Positions 1-10,268 of a stretch of 64,000 nucleotides of DNA are shown here, in pieces. Origin of the DNA: Bacillus kwashiorkori (lineage in GTDB: Bacteria; Bacillota; Bacilli; Bacillales; Caldibacillaceae); the NCBI RefSeq assembly GCF_001375515.1, contig NZ_CTDX01000012.1, positions 162,389 through 226,388 of the forward strand, given 5' to 3'. A program made the translations under genes and the position numbers. A model generated the notes under the pieces. That model saw nothing but the letters and a program-made list of their open reading frames with translations, had not been told where the DNA came from and did no database searches. Numbering within the stretch: position 1 is the first letter of the stretch; each line of letters opens with the position of its first letter.

Positions 1-288
<288 letters not shown>

Positions 289-309
289 ATTTGGGAATCG
301 AGGGGATAA

Positions 310-723
<414 letters not shown>

Positions 724-1075
724 ACATATCTTTTAAGTGGCTGACCCCATTTACAATAACAAAAACTGATTTTTACTCAATCCAATGATGGTTGAAGTAA
801 AAATCAGTTTTTTTTGCTATAAAAAGCATCAAGTACAAAATCTGTCTCACAAAAACCCAATTAACGGACAATCTTTTACAAAAAGGACTAATACTATTAT
901 TTTTCTGTCATATATTTAGTAATGATATACGACTGACAATCTCATTGAAAAGCCTTGATGAAGAGAATAATTTTTAAAAATAACAAGCAAATCTATACCC
1001 GATGTATTAACAACAATTAGAATTATGATTATTTTTGGCTCGCAACGTTTTTAAAAAAACAATAGTTGAAACGGG
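724..1075. other. Intergenic region atpC to nuoA
   Basis: After the atp terminator there are about 260 AT-rich bases with no coding signal. The nuo operon promoter should lie here. A TTGAAA at 945-950 followed 17 bases later by TAATTT is only a weak candidate. Confidence 0.5.
761..816 (+). terminator. Rho-independent terminator of the atp operon
   Basis: AACTGATTTTTACT pairs with AGTAAAAATCAGTT and is followed by a run of T. It lies directly downstream of atpC. Confidence 0.9.
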
Positions 1076-1456
1076 GTGTTGTCTGTTGGGGTAAATACAT
1101 ATTTTAATAGTTATTTAGTTGTAATTATCTTTCTAATATTAGCAGTGTTGTTACCGATTATTGCCCTTCAATTTGGGAAGCTGTTACGACCAAACAAGCC
1201 AGATGAGAAAAAATATTTAACATATGAGAGCGGAATAGACCCTTTTCATGATTCGCGGGTGCGATTTTCCATTCGTTACTACATGTTCGCTCTACTTTTT
1301 GTCATTTTTGATTTGGAGGCGATTTTCCTTTTTGCATGGGCAGTCGCATACGAAAAACTCGGGATTTTTGCTCTTATTGAAATGTTAATATTTGTCTTTA
1401 TGTTATTTCTAGGACTAATTTATGCATGGAAAAAGAAAGTGTTGAAATGGATATAA
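1076..1456 (+). CDS. nuoA: NADH-quinone oxidoreductase subunit A
   Basis: NuoA is a small membrane subunit of respiratory complex I with three transmembrane helices, at the junction between the peripheral and membrane arms. Helix 1 is [17 protein letters not shown]. It is followed by the conserved cytoplasmic loop with [11 protein letters not shown] and [24 protein letters not shown] (family signature, acidic DLE), then a third helix ending KKKVLKWI. The 126-residue length is normal. The frame opens at GTG 1076; the TTG two codons on is also possible. It is the first gene of nuoABCDHIJKLMN. Confidence 0.95.
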   Translation: MLSVGVNTYFNSYLVVIIFLILAVLLPIIALQFGKLLRPNKPDEKKYLTYESGIDPFHDSRVRFSIRYYMFALLFVIFDLEAIFLFAWAVAYEKLGIFALIEMLIFVFMLFLGLIYAWKKKVLKWI

Positions 1457-1573
1457 TTAGTTATTAATGTGAATTGGTCATCACAAGGGAGCGGTTTCAT
1501 TTGGTAGGAGTGACAATTATTTCACTCGAAAAATTTGTAAGCATCGTAACGTTGGAAAAAGAAGGTGAAGAGA

Positions 1574-2071
1574 ATGGTAAGTAATTTTAGTGTAGAGGAA
1601 CAGATTCAACGAAATGTGTTTTTTTCCTCATTGGAGCAGTTAAAAGGATGGGCTCGCAGCAGTTCCTTATGGCCGATGACTTTTGGGCTCGCTTGCTGTG
1701 CGATTGAAATGATGGGGGTAGGTGGTGCACATTATGATGCGGACCGCTTTGGTTCATTTTTCCGAACATCTCCACGTCAATCCGATGTAATGATCGTTTC
1801 AGGAACGGTAACGAAAAAAATGGCTCCCGTCATAAAACGATTGTATGAACAAATGCCAGAACCGAAATGGGTCATAGCCATGGGTTCCTGTGCAACGGCA
1901 GGGGGTCCGTACATTTACTCTTATTCTGTCGTTAACGGGGTCGACCAAGTCGTTCCAGTCGATGTTTATATTCCAGGATGCCCACCAAATCCTGCTGCCC
2001 TCATCTATGGGATTCATAAATTAAAAGAAAAAATCCGTTATGAAGCGAAAACTGGAAAGCGTGTTGTTTAA
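1574..2071 (+). CDS. nuoB: NADH-quinone oxidoreductase subunit B
   Basis: NuoB carries the terminal iron-sulfur cluster N2 that passes electrons to quinone. The cluster ligands are visible as the tandem Cys 41-42 ([10 protein letters not shown]), Cys 106 ([10 protein letters not shown]) and Cys 136 (PGCPPNP). I chose ATG 1574 (165 aa) because AAGGTG ends six bases upstream. A GTG three codons earlier is open but lies within that ribosome site. The 117-base spacer from nuoA is long for this operon type. Confidence 0.96.
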   Translation: MVSNFSVEEQIQRNVFFSSLEQLKGWARSSSLWPMTFGLACCAIEMMGVGGAHYDADRFGSFFRTSPRQSDVMIVSGTVTKKMAPVIKRLYEQMPEPKWVIAMGSCATAGGPYIYSYSVVNGVDQVVPVDVYIPGCPPNPAALIYGIHKLKEKIRYEAKTGKRVV

Positions 2072-2123
2072 AGATTGGGTGTAATGCTAGAAAAAGTTTT
2101 TTCCGAAATGTGGGGTGACAAAT

Positions 2124-2624
2124 ATGGCAGTGAATGAAGTAGAAGAGCTAACTCAGAAAATAGAAAAGTATGTATCTATTATTGAAAGTGAAATTGGTGA
2201 AGGAGTAATAGAAAAATGGGAAGTAAATAAGATGGCAAAACATTTACCGACATTAGAAGTATCGCGAAACTATTTTTATCAAGTAGCGGAAGTATTGAAG
2301 ACTCACGAAGAAACGAATTTCAACTATTTACTGGAGTTACACGGAACTGATTTTGAGAGTTACTTAGAAGTATATGTTTGTTTATATTCAATGAAAAACC
2401 GTGAAAAATTAGTATTGAAAACGAAACTGGAAATAGAAAACCCAGTGATCGATTCATTAACACCTTTATGGCCAGGTGCCGACTGGCCAGAGTGTGAAGC
2501 ATTTGATTTATTAGGAATTACATTTACAGGACACCCAAATTTGCAACGAATTTTTTTAGGAGATGATTGGAAAGGTTACCCGTTACGAAAAGATTACAAG
2601 GATGAAAATGAGTGGGATTCATAG
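2124..2624 (+). CDS. nuoC: NADH-quinone oxidoreductase subunit C (30-kDa subunit)
   Basis: NuoC belongs to the peripheral arm and docks against NuoD near the quinone site. The N-terminal half (about residues 1-70) is poorly conserved. The C-terminal half has the family signature: PLWPGADWPECEAFDLLGITFTGHP and then the closing RIFLGDDWKGYPLRKDY. ATG 2124 is preferred because GGGGTGA ends five bases before it; a GTG at 2115 overlaps that ribosome site. It lies between nuoB and nuoD as expected. Confidence 0.95.
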   Translation: MAVNEVEELTQKIEKYVSIIESEIGEGVIEKWEVNKMAKHLPTLEVSRNYFYQVAEVLKTHEETNFNYLLELHGTDFESYLEVYVCLYSMKNREKLVLKTKLEIENPVIDSLTPLWPGADWPECEAFDLLGITFTGHPNLQRIFLGDDWKGYPLRKDYKDENEWDS

Positions 2625-2746
2625 GAAATCGTTTTTATAGGGAATTATTATTAGACCAAGTGTAAGGTCGAGTAACTGGAAATGGGGAATAATTTTTCAT
2701 AAAAACGTGGCTAAAGTTTCGCTTTACAAAGGAGGTGCAAAACACA

Positions 2747-3850
2747 TTGATTCGTACAGAAGAAATGATGTTAAATGTCGGACCACAGCATCCGAGTACG
2801 CACGGGGTTTTTCGTCTCGTGTTAAAAATTGATGGAGAAATCATTATTGAAGCTAAACCAGTAATTGGCTATTTACATCGAGGAACAGAAAAGCTAGCCG
2901 AGAATTTACAATACACTCAAATCATTCCTTATACCGACCGAATGGATTATTTGTCCGCGATGACGAACAACTATTGTATCTGTCATGCAGTGGAAACAAT
3001 GATGGAGATAGAAGTGCCAGAACGGGCGGAATATCTTCGAGTTCTCGCGATGGAATTAGGTCGCGTTGCTAGCCATCTCGTTTGGTGGGGGACGTATTTA
3101 TTAGATCTCGGTTCACAAGGTCCGTTTTTGTATGCGTTTCGGGAGCGGGAGATGATTATAAACTTACTAACAGAACTAAGTGGTGCACGGCTGACATTTA
3201 ATTATATGCGAATTGGCGGAGTGAAATGGGATGCTCCTGATGGTTGGCTAATGAAAGTGAAAAATTTCGTCCCATATATGCGCAAACAGTTGGCCGGTTA
3301 CCATGAGTTAGTGTCAGGAAATGAAATTTTTCTTAATCGGGTAAAAGGTGTCGGCAAGTATTCTCAAGAGGAAGCACTAGCCTATTCTTTAAGTGGAGCT
3401 AATTTACGCTGTACCGGTGTGAAATATGATGTGCGAAAAAATCATCCGTATTCCCTTTATGACCGCTTCGACTTTGATGTACCGGTTGGAACTGGAGAAG
3501 GTGATGCATATTCACGCTACGTTTGTCGGATGGCTGAAATCGAAGAATCGCTAAAAATCATTGAGCAAGCATGTGAACAATTTCCAGAAAGTGGTCCCAT
3601 TATCGGCAAAGTACCGCGGATTATCCGACCACCAAAAGGGGAAACTTTCGTTACAATTGAGTCACCTCGCGGGGAAATAGGATGCTATATTGCTAGTGAT
3701 GGAAAAAAAGAACCGTATCGAATGAAGTTTCGCCGACCATCATTTTACAATTTACAAATATTGCCAAAATTGTTGGAGGGACAAAATATTGCGAACTTAA
3801 TTGCTATCCTCGGTGCAGTAGACATTGTTCTTGGTGAAGTGGATGGGTAG
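2747..3850 (+). CDS. nuoD: NADH-quinone oxidoreductase subunit D (49-kDa subunit)
   Basis: NuoD, related to the [NiFe]-hydrogenase large subunit, forms the quinone-binding site with NuoB. Signatures seen are MMLNVGPQHPSTHGVFR near the N-terminus, IGYLHRGTEK, ERAEYLRVLAMELGRVASHL, and the C-terminal DIVLGEVDG (the usual DPVMGEVDR-like tail). The start is taken as TTG 2747, with GGAGGT ending ten bases upstream, giving 367 residues beginning MIRTEEMM, the usual beginning in Bacillus homologues. A GTG at 2735 overlaps the ribosome site. Confidence 0.96.
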   Translation: MIRTEEMMLNVGPQHPSTHGVFRLVLKIDGEIIIEAKPVIGYLHRGTEKLAENLQYTQIIPYTDRMDYLSAMTNNYCICHAVETMMEIEVPERAEYLRVLAMELGRVASHLVWWGTYLLDLGSQGPFLYAFREREMIINLLTELSGARLTFNYMRIGGVKWDAPDGWLMKVKNFVPYMRKQLAGYHELVSGNEIFLNRVKGVGKYSQEEALAYSLSGANLRCTGVKYDVRKNHPYSLYDRFDFDVPVGTGEGDAYSRYVCRMAEIEESLKIIEQACEQFPESGPIIGKVPRIIRPPKGETFVTIESPRGEIGCYIASDGKKEPYRMKFRRPSFYNLQILPKLLEGQNIANLIAILGAVDIVLGEVDG

Positions 3851-4045
3851 TAGGGAAAAGCTAATGGAGTTTTTTCATTTGCAATGCTTACAATCGACAT
3901 GTACTGAAACTGGTGCAATTCTCCAACGATAACAACAAGTGACTTAAAAAGGATATGGGTAAGATGATTGAAATGCTAATTTCTATCACAACGTATGGAA
4001 AAAATCACGTTGAATAGTTTGATTTAATGTGAAGAGTAATGGTTT

Positions 4046-5065
4046 ATGAACAAAGGGGGGATGAGTTTGGTTCAACAATTATTGCAAGCAGATCCCAGTT
4101 TTAAAGTGTTTTTAACTTTTTTCGGATTAGCAACATTAATGCTTTTTGCCGTACTTGGTTTTGTTACCTATGCCATTTTAGCAGAAAGAAAAGTGATGGG
4201 TTATATGCAACTTCGGAGTGGGCCTAGTGTGACTGGCGGCCGATTTGGTTTATTGCAGACAGTTGCGGATGTATTGAAACTGTTATTAAAGGAGGATGTC
4301 ATTCCTCACGCCGCCGATCGAAAGTTGTTTATTCTTGCCCCTGTCATTACATTCATACCTGCTTTTATGGTCCTTGCAGCGATACCATTTACTGAGAACT
4401 TCCAGTTTGCTGATATTGGCATTGGCCTTTTATATTATATTGGAATATCTGGATTATCGGTACTAGGAATAGTGTTAGGTGGTTGGGCATCAAACAATAA
4501 ATATTCATTAATTGGTGGGATGCGGGCAGCTGCACAAATGATTTCTTATGAAATTCCGCTAGTTCTATCGGTTATTGGGGTAATTTTGTTAGCGGGAAGC
4601 TTAAATTTGAATAACATTGTTGCCGCCCAGGAACATATGTGGTTTATTGTTTATCAACCGATCGGATTTTTTATCTTCTTTATTGCTAGTGTCGCAGAAT
4701 TGAATCGTGTTCCGTTCGATTTACCAGAAGCGGAGTCAGAGTTAGTGGCAGGGTATCATGTCGAGTATTCCGGTTTTCGCTTTGCCTTCTTCATGTTAGC
4801 GGAATATGTTTATATGTTTGCCGCAGCAGCACTAATAACGGTCCTATTTTTAGGAGGCTGGCATCCATTACCGTTTTTAGATTTTATTCCTGGGGCATTA
4901 TGGTTTGCGTTTAAATTCATGCTGATCATTTTCGTTTTATTGTGGATTCGTTTTACGTTTCCACGAATTAGAGGCGATCAACTAATGGAATTCGCTTGGA
5001 AAGTGTTAATTCCAATTGCGCTTATCAATATTTTTATGACGGCAATCTTAAAGGAATTTTTATAA
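4046..5065 (+). CDS. nuoH: NADH-quinone oxidoreductase subunit H
   Basis: NuoH is the membrane subunit that anchors the peripheral arm and lines the quinone chamber. Multiple hydrophobic helices are seen, with the family signatures LAERKVMGYMQLRSGPS (cytoplasmic loop 1), ISYEIPLVLS, and VAELNRVPFDLPEAESELVAGYHVEYSG. About 330-339 residues is normal. The frame opens at ATG 4046 but the better ribosome site, AAAGGGGGG at 4052-4060, points to TTG 4067. The 195-base spacer after nuoD has no gene and is unusually long. Confidence 0.95.
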   Translation: MNKGGMSLVQQLLQADPSFKVFLTFFGLATLMLFAVLGFVTYAILAERKVMGYMQLRSGPSVTGGRFGLLQTVADVLKLLLKEDVIPHAADRKLFILAPVITFIPAFMVLAAIPFTENFQFADIGIGLLYYIGISGLSVLGIVLGGWASNNKYSLIGGMRAAAQMISYEIPLVLSVIGVILLAGSLNLNNIVAAQEHMWFIVYQPIGFFIFFIASVAELNRVPFDLPEAESELVAGYHVEYSGFRFAFFMLAEYVYMFAAAALITVLFLGGWHPLPFLDFIPGALWFAFKFMLIIFVLLWIRFTFPRIRGDQLMEFAWKVLIPIALINIFMTAILKEFL

Positions 5066-5368
5066 ACGAAATGTTGGAATAGAAAAGTAGAGTTGAAATT
5101 TAATAGTGAATTTCATTTCCAGTTTTCGCCGGTAAATGGAAAATCGTGCAATATTATTTAATCAACAATTGTATCATGGACTAACAAATTTTTCGATCGA
5201 TCGAGGTGGCGTGGTTACATTCGTACACTTGATATTGTTGGATAAGTGGGTAGGAATTTTAAACGGAAGAGAAATTGGCATTTAGGCTTATTAAGAAAGT
5301 ATGAAAGTGCGATTACAAAAAGGAAGGAACTTATTTGGATACAAATTCTAAGCAAAAGGGGTGAACAA
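5066..5368. other. Intergenic region nuoH to nuoI
   Basis: About 300 bases without a recognisable gene, inside what should be one operon. The nuoI frame stays open upstream to 5246, but the extra residues are basic, unlike NuoI, and have no good ribosome site. I see no clear terminator. Confidence 0.5.
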
Positions 5369-5800
5369 ATGCTAGGTTTAGCGAAGGGGTTAAAATATAC
5401 GTTAAAACAATTATCAAAAGAAAGGGTAACGTATGATTATCCGAATCAAGCGGTGCCAATGCCTGATCGGTTTCGCGGAATTCAAAAATTTTACCCAGAA
5501 AAATGTATCGTCTGTAATCAATGTGTTGCAATATGCCCGACTGACTGCATTACATTGACAGGGAAAAAACACCCAGACCAAAGTAAACGGGGGAAAGTCA
5601 TTGACACATACAACATTAACTTTGAAATTTGCATCTTATGTGACCTATGTACCGAAGTATGCCCAACCGAAGCAATAATCATGACAAACAACTTCGAACT
5701 ATCCGAATATAACAGAGACAAACTATTCAAAAACTTAGACTACCTAAACGAAAACGACACAAATCTTAGGGGGACTGTCCCCAACAATTCCAACAATTAA
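5369..5800 (+). CDS. nuoI: NADH-quinone oxidoreductase subunit I (8Fe ferredoxin type)
   Basis: NuoI carries clusters N6a/N6b. Two CxxCxxCxxxCP motifs are present: Cys 46, 49, 52, 56 and Cys 88, 91, 94, 98. ATG 5369 follows AAAAGGGGTGA and gives the usual MLGLAKGLKYTL start and 143 residues. The last residues, RGTVPNNSNN, are encoded by a copy of the GGGGGACTGTCCCC repeat (5769-5782) plus its AACAATT flank, so the native C-terminus has apparently been replaced or extended by a repeat insertion. Codons in the last ~150 bases are C/A-rich and G-poor, unlike nuoA-H. Confidence 0.95.
   Translation: MLGLAKGLKYTLKQLSKERVTYDYPNQAVPMPDRFRGIQKFYPEKCIVCNQCVAICPTDCITLTGKKHPDQSKRGKVIDTYNINFEICILCDLCTEVCPTEAIIMTNNFELSEYNRDKLFKNLDYLNENDTNLRGTVPNNSNN
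5769..5789. repeat. GGGGGACTGTCCCC palindromic repeat inside the nuoI 3' end
   Basis: The palindrome GGGGACTGTCCCC is followed by AACAATT, the same extended unit as at 42774. It is read as codons at the end of nuoI. Related copies lie at 12916, 15160 and 42774-42825. Confidence 0.85.
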
Positions 5801-5845
5801 AAATTTTGGATAATCAGTTGTTTGATCCTAGAAAGGGGTGGGGAG

Positions 5846-6334
5846 TTGGTTGCGTTTGTTTTGTTGGCTTTATGTGCTTTGACTGGTGCAGTTTTATTTA
5901 TTTTTATTCAAAATGTAGTGTATGCGCTACTGTCCGTAGTGTTAACGTTTATTAGTATTGCGGGAATTTACATTTTACTTTCTGCGGAGTTTCTTGCAGG
6001 GGCGCAAATTTTGATTTATACAGGTGCAGTGACGATTATACTCTTGTTTGCCATCATGTTGACGAAGCGGGAAAAGGTAACGGAAAAGCAAAAGGGAATC
6101 AAAAGGAAAAATGGTGTCATTCTACTTGTCATTGCAACCTTAACATTTTTCGTTAGCCGCGGGATTAGCAACATCCAAAACTTAAATGAAGCGGCCACTT
6201 TACATGAAAAAAACACCGAAAAAATAGGTGAAATATTATTTACAAAATACATCATCCCGTTTGAACTCACTTCCATTATTTTATTAGTCGCGTTAATTGG
6301 GGCAATCGTTTTAGCTCGGAAAGAAGAAGGGTAA
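5846..6334 (+). CDS. nuoJ: NADH-quinone oxidoreductase subunit J
   Basis: NuoJ is a five-helix membrane subunit of complex I linking the quinone site to the antiporter-like subunits. The signature IAGIYILLSAEFLAGAQILIYTGAVTIILLFAIML (helices 2-3, with the pi-bulge region) is clear, and a hydrophobic C-terminal helix ends LARKEEG. TTG 5846 is preferred because AAAGGGGTGGGG precedes it. A TTG at 5822 would add eight residues (MILERGGE) but has no ribosome site. Spacing from nuoI is 45 bases. Confidence 0.93.
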   Translation: MVAFVLLALCALTGAVLFIFIQNVVYALLSVVLTFISIAGIYILLSAEFLAGAQILIYTGAVTIILLFAIMLTKREKVTEKQKGIKRKNGVILLVIATLTFFVSRGISNIQNLNEAATLHEKNTEKIGEILFTKYIIPFELTSIILLVALIGAIVLARKEEG

Positions 6335-6481
6335 ATAATCCCATATTCCAATGACTAACTGTAAGAATCCCACTTAACTGCAAATATTTTAAACATATGA
6401 AGCGTTACGCAATCCTGAACATTTTACGAAAATATCACAGAAGTTTTACTTAATAAATTTTAGCGATAAGGATGTGAAAGC

Positions 6482-6799
6482 ATGGAATCAGTTCCATTGT
6501 CGCTCTATTTAATACTCGCACTACTTTTATTCAGTATTGGACTTTTCGGAGCATTAACAAAGAAAAATATTATTATGATATTAATTTGTATCGAGTTAAT
6601 GTTAAATGCTGTGAATATTAATTTCGTTGCATTTAGTAAGTTTGGAGCGGTTGCAGGCTTGACGGGTCAAATTTTTTCCATTTTTATTATGACTGTAGCC
6701 GCAGCAGAAGTGGCAGTCGGCATCGCAATATTAATCGCCTTATTTCGGCATAAAGAATCTGTCCACATTAGTGATTATCGAACATTGCAAGATTCATAG
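6482..6799 (+). CDS. nuoK: NADH-quinone oxidoreductase subunit K
   Basis: NuoK is a three-helix proton-channel subunit of 105 residues. The family motif [18 protein letters not shown] contains the conserved membrane Glu, and the third helix has [16 protein letters not shown] with a second conserved Glu. AAGGATGTGAAAG precedes the ATG. A 147-base spacer separates it from nuoJ. The order J-K-L is standard. Confidence 0.96.
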   Translation: MESVPLSLYLILALLLFSIGLFGALTKKNIIMILICIELMLNAVNINFVAFSKFGAVAGLTGQIFSIFIMTVAAAEVAVGIAILIALFRHKESVHISDYRTLQDS

Positions 6800-6857
6800 A
6801 GAAAATTGAATCGGTCATTAACACTAAACATTATCACTAGAAAGGAGTTGGGAAAAA

Positions 6858-8735
6858 ATGATGACGTATGCCTGGGTAATCCCGCTGTTTCCATTTATCG
6901 CCAGTATTATCCTGCTCATGTTCGGTAAGCGGATCCGAAATAAAGTAGCTGAAATTTCCATCAGTTTTACATCGCTCTCATTTATTGGAGCGTGCATATT
7001 ATTTTTCCAACTAAGACAAGCACAACCATTTACTGAAACTGTCACATGGTATCGTATCGCTAATTTTGAAATAACAGTAGGATTTACCCTTAATGAGCTA
7101 AACCTTTTCATGTTACTTATCGTATCGCTAGTCAGTTTGCTTGTGCAAATTTATTCAATTGGTTATATGGGAAAAGATGTGCGCCTTCCCATATATTATG
7201 CGTATCTCGGACTATTTACCGGAAGTATGTTGGCACTCGTCATATCACCAAATTTATTACAAATTTATTTTTTTTGGGAACTAGTTGGTCTCGGTTCATT
7301 CCTACTCATCGGCTATTATTTTTCGAAAGAATCGGCAAAAAAAGCAGCAAAAAAAGCCTTTATTATGACTCGAATCGGGGATGCCGGACTTCTTATCGGG
7401 ATTCTCATTCTATTTTGGCAAACGAACACCTTTGACTTAGCGAAAATTTTTACCGCCATCACAAACAATGAAATAAATAGCGGAACATTAACGGCAGCAG
7501 CCTTACTTATTTTCATCGGCGCAATTGGAAAATCAGGGCAATTCCCGCTTCATTCCTGGTTACCAGATGCAATGGAAGGGCCGACACCAGTATCAGCACT
7601 TATTCATGCAGCAACAATGGTAGCGGCAGGCGTGTATCTCGTTGCCACGATGTACCCGTTATTTTTAGCGACAAAAACAGCATTAATGACAGTTGCCATT
7701 ATCGGTGCACTGACTGCTTTTTTTGCAGCAACCGTCGCCTTAATCGAAACAGACATGAAACGAATTCTCGCCTACTCTACCGTTAGCCAGCTCGGATTCA
7801 TGTTTCTCGCACTTGGCACACTCGGTTACACAGCAGCAATTTTCCATTTAATGACACATGCCTTTTTTAAAGCGCTACTATTTTTAAGTGCAGGAAATGT
7901 CATTACTTACGCAAAAACGCAAAACATTAATGAACTTGGTAATTTAAGGAAAAGACTACCATTCACGAACGTTCAATTTTTCATTGGCACTTTAGCGATA
8001 ACTGGAATCCCATTATTATCCGGCTTTTTCAGTAAAGATGAAATTATATTAGCAACGGCCACGAGCGGAAACATCCCATTATTAATCATCGCCCTTATTA
8101 CCACAATACTTACAGCAGCATACATGTTTCGCCTATACTTTACCATTTTCCACGGTCAACCGAACCATACAATCCCACTGAAGCGGCTGGAAAAATATAC
8201 GATAAAGAAAACGATGGTCATTCCAGGATTAACGTTAACGGTTCTGGCCGTCGCATCAGGATATATAAATACAAGCTGGTTCGGAACGTTTTTATCCGAC
8301 TGGTTAACCCGCGGAAAAACAGAGTTAGCACAAGTAACAACACAGCATGACACATTATTCATCTCACTCACTATCTTTGCAACTTTTATCGGACTAATCA
8401 TCTCCTATCTTATTTATATAAAAAAAACAATTGCATCCAACTGGTTTTCCGCACGAGCACCAATTACTTTTGCAATCATGAAAAACGGCTATTACATTGA
8501 TACGATTTACTATTTTACGATAATAAAACTAGCAACTGGAATCGGTAAATTCTTTCGTCTGCTTGAATTTTATATAATAGAATGTTTGACAAATATCGTT
8601 ACTGCTATCGTCACAGGATTCGGTCGCATCGGCAGCAGCCTACATAACGGGAATAACCAACGGTACGGCGCTGTCGTTGTAATTGGAATGATCGTCCTAG
8701 TAGTTATCACACTTTGGACAGGAGGGTATTTTTAA
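6858..8735 (+). CDS. nuoL: NADH-quinone oxidoreductase subunit L
   Basis: NuoL is an Mrp-antiporter-like proton-pumping subunit of 625 residues (normal 600-640). Seen: YFFWELVGLGSFLLIGYYF, the channel segment GKSGQFPLHSWLPDAMEGPTPVSALIHAATMVAAGVYL with the functional Lys/His residues, KRILAYSTVSQLGFM, and the C-terminal lateral-helix region near 540-625. AAAGGAGT precedes the ATG. The stop codon touches the nuoM start, so these genes are coupled. Codon choice here is A/C-rich compared with nuoA-H. Confidence 0.97.
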   Translation: MMTYAWVIPLFPFIASIILLMFGKRIRNKVAEISISFTSLSFIGACILFFQLRQAQPFTETVTWYRIANFEITVGFTLNELNLFMLLIVSLVSLLVQIYSIGYMGKDVRLPIYYAYLGLFTGSMLALVISPNLLQIYFFWELVGLGSFLLIGYYFSKESAKKAAKKAFIMTRIGDAGLLIGILILFWQTNTFDLAKIFTAITNNEINSGTLTAAALLIFIGAIGKSGQFPLHSWLPDAMEGPTPVSALIHAATMVAAGVYLVATMYPLFLATKTALMTVAIIGALTAFFAATVALIETDMKRILAYSTVSQLGFMFLALGTLGYTAAIFHLMTHAFFKALLFLSAGNVITYAKTQNINELGNLRKRLPFTNVQFFIGTLAITGIPLLSGFFSKDEIILATATSGNIPLLIIALITTILTAAYMFRLYFTIFHGQPNHTIPLKRLEKYTIKKTMVIPGLTLTVLAVASGYINTSWFGTFLSDWLTRGKTELAQVTTQHDTLFISLTIFATFIGLIISYLIYIKKTIASNWFSARAPITFAIMKNGYYIDTIYYFTIIKLATGIGKFFRLLEFYIIECLTNIVTAIVTGFGRIGSSLHNGNNQRYGAVVVIGMIVLVVITLWTGGYF

Positions 8736-10268
8736 ATGGGACACCTCTTAAGTCTATTAATCTTTTCACCACTTATCGCCATTGTTACCTTACTTTTTAC
8801 GAAAAAGAAGGAAAAACTAATCAACATCGTAGGCGTACTTGGAACTGTTTTGCCTTTCCTTATTACAGTAGTAATTACCGTCTTTATTTTTACTGGAAAA
8901 AGTTATAGCGAATTTCAAGAGAAAATCTCGTGGTTAACATTTGCCAAGAACACTGATCGGTTTCCAAATGGAATTGCAATCGATTATGAACTCGGCTTAG
9001 ATGGGTTATCGCTTGCGATGATATTGTTAACGACCATCATCGCCTTGTTTGCCAGTGTTGCCTCCGTATTACAAATAAAACAGGATAAAAAGGGGTACTT
9101 TCTCACTTTTTTCATACTGGAAATTGGCATGTTAGGCCTTTTTTTAGCGGAAAACTTTCTACTATTTTTCTTCTTTTTCGAAATAACTTTCGTCACGATG
9201 TTTTTCTTCATTGGAAAGTGGGGGTTTTTTGCTAGAGAAAAAGCAGCCTATCAATTTTTACTATATAACGGGATTGGTTCGGCACTATTACTTGTCGTTA
9301 TTATTACTTTAATAGTAAAACTAGGCACAACTAACTTCGCTACACTACAGTTTGAAATAGCAAATATAACAAATGGTTCAGTCCCACTGATGACAACACA
9401 ACTAAAATGGATACTTTTTATTATACTTATTATCGCCCTTGCTATTAAACTACCAGTATTTCCTTTCCATCGCTGGATGGTATATGTACATAATGAAGCA
9501 CCACTTGCTATCGTGATGATTCATGCGGGAGTTTTATTAAAAATCGGAGCATATGGATTTATTCGCTTCGGTATCGGTCTGTTTCCAGAACAATTTCAAG
9601 CGTTTAGCACCGTCTTACTCGTGTTTGGCTTAATCAACTTGTTGTACGGAGCCTTTTTAGCGCTAATTCAAACAGAATTAAAATTAGTATTTGCTTATTC
9701 TTCGATTTCCCATATGGGTTTTGTATTATTAGGGCTTGGTGTGCTAAATGAAGCTGGAATCCAAGGCGCAATCTTCCAGACAGTATCCCATGGATTAATT
9801 GCAGCACTACTATTTTTCCTTGTCGGTATTTTTACGAAAAGATACGGAACGACAAACTTGGAAAAACTGTCCGGTACAGCAAAACAACTGCCAATTGCCT
9901 CTGGACTATTACTTGCTGCAGGAATGGCTTCTCTCGGATTACCAGGAACTTCTGGTTTTATTAGTGAAGTAACCGTATTTATCGGCTTGTTTGAAAAAAA
10001 TCTACTCGTCGGCATGATGGCAGTCCTCGGTATTATTTTAACAGCGGCATATATTTTGCGGGCAGTGCTGGCGATTACTTTCGGTACGGCTAGTGAAGTT
10101 GCCGCGAAATTAACAGAGAAGACGGCAAAATTACAGCTATCGGAAAAACTACCTGCCTTCGTTCTCGTTGGGATTATTATTTTGATTGGCTTGTATCCTA
10201 ACACGTTAGAGTGGATCCTTCGTCCCGTAATCACAGAAATTTTTACAATGTTAGGGGGTGGCTTGTAA
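8736..10268 (+). CDS. nuoM: NADH-quinone oxidoreductase subunit M
   Basis: NuoM is the second antiporter-like proton-pumping subunit, 510 residues and about 14 helices. Signatures: LGLDGLSLAMILLTTII, FFEITFVTMFFFIGKWG, IKLPVFPFHRWMVYVHNEAPLAIVMIHAGVLLKIGAYG and KLVFAYSSISHMGFVLLG, with the buried Lys/Glu residues of the proton path. It starts on the base after the nuoL stop, with AGGAGG lying inside the nuoL end. It abuts nuoN in the same way, so nuoLMN form one translationally linked block. Confidence 0.97.
   Translation: MGHLLSLLIFSPLIAIVTLLFTKKKEKLINIVGVLGTVLPFLITVVITVFIFTGKSYSEFQEKISWLTFAKNTDRFPNGIAIDYELGLDGLSLAMILLTTIIALFASVASVLQIKQDKKGYFLTFFILEIGMLGLFLAENFLLFFFFFEITFVTMFFFIGKWGFFAREKAAYQFLLYNGIGSALLLVVIITLIVKLGTTNFATLQFEIANITNGSVPLMTTQLKWILFIILIIALAIKLPVFPFHRWMVYVHNEAPLAIVMIHAGVLLKIGAYGFIRFGIGLFPEQFQAFSTVLLVFGLINLLYGAFLALIQTELKLVFAYSSISHMGFVLLGLGVLNEAGIQGAIFQTVSHGLIAALLFFLVGIFTKRYGTTNLEKLSGTAKQLPIASGLLLAAGMASLGLPGTSGFISEVTVFIGLFEKNLLVGMMAVLGIILTAAYILRAVLAITFGTASEVAAKLTEKTAKLQLSEKLPAFVLVGIIILIGLYPNTLEWILRPVITEIFTMLGGGL

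Noticed and set aside
5246-5368. N-terminal extension of nuoI
   Set aside because: The basic extension is unlike NuoI, while ATG 5369 has an excellent ribosome site and gives the conserved start.
9695-10234. Long minus-strand open frame opposite nuoM (179 codons)
   Set aside because: A shadow of a clear membrane-protein gene, with no supporting signal.
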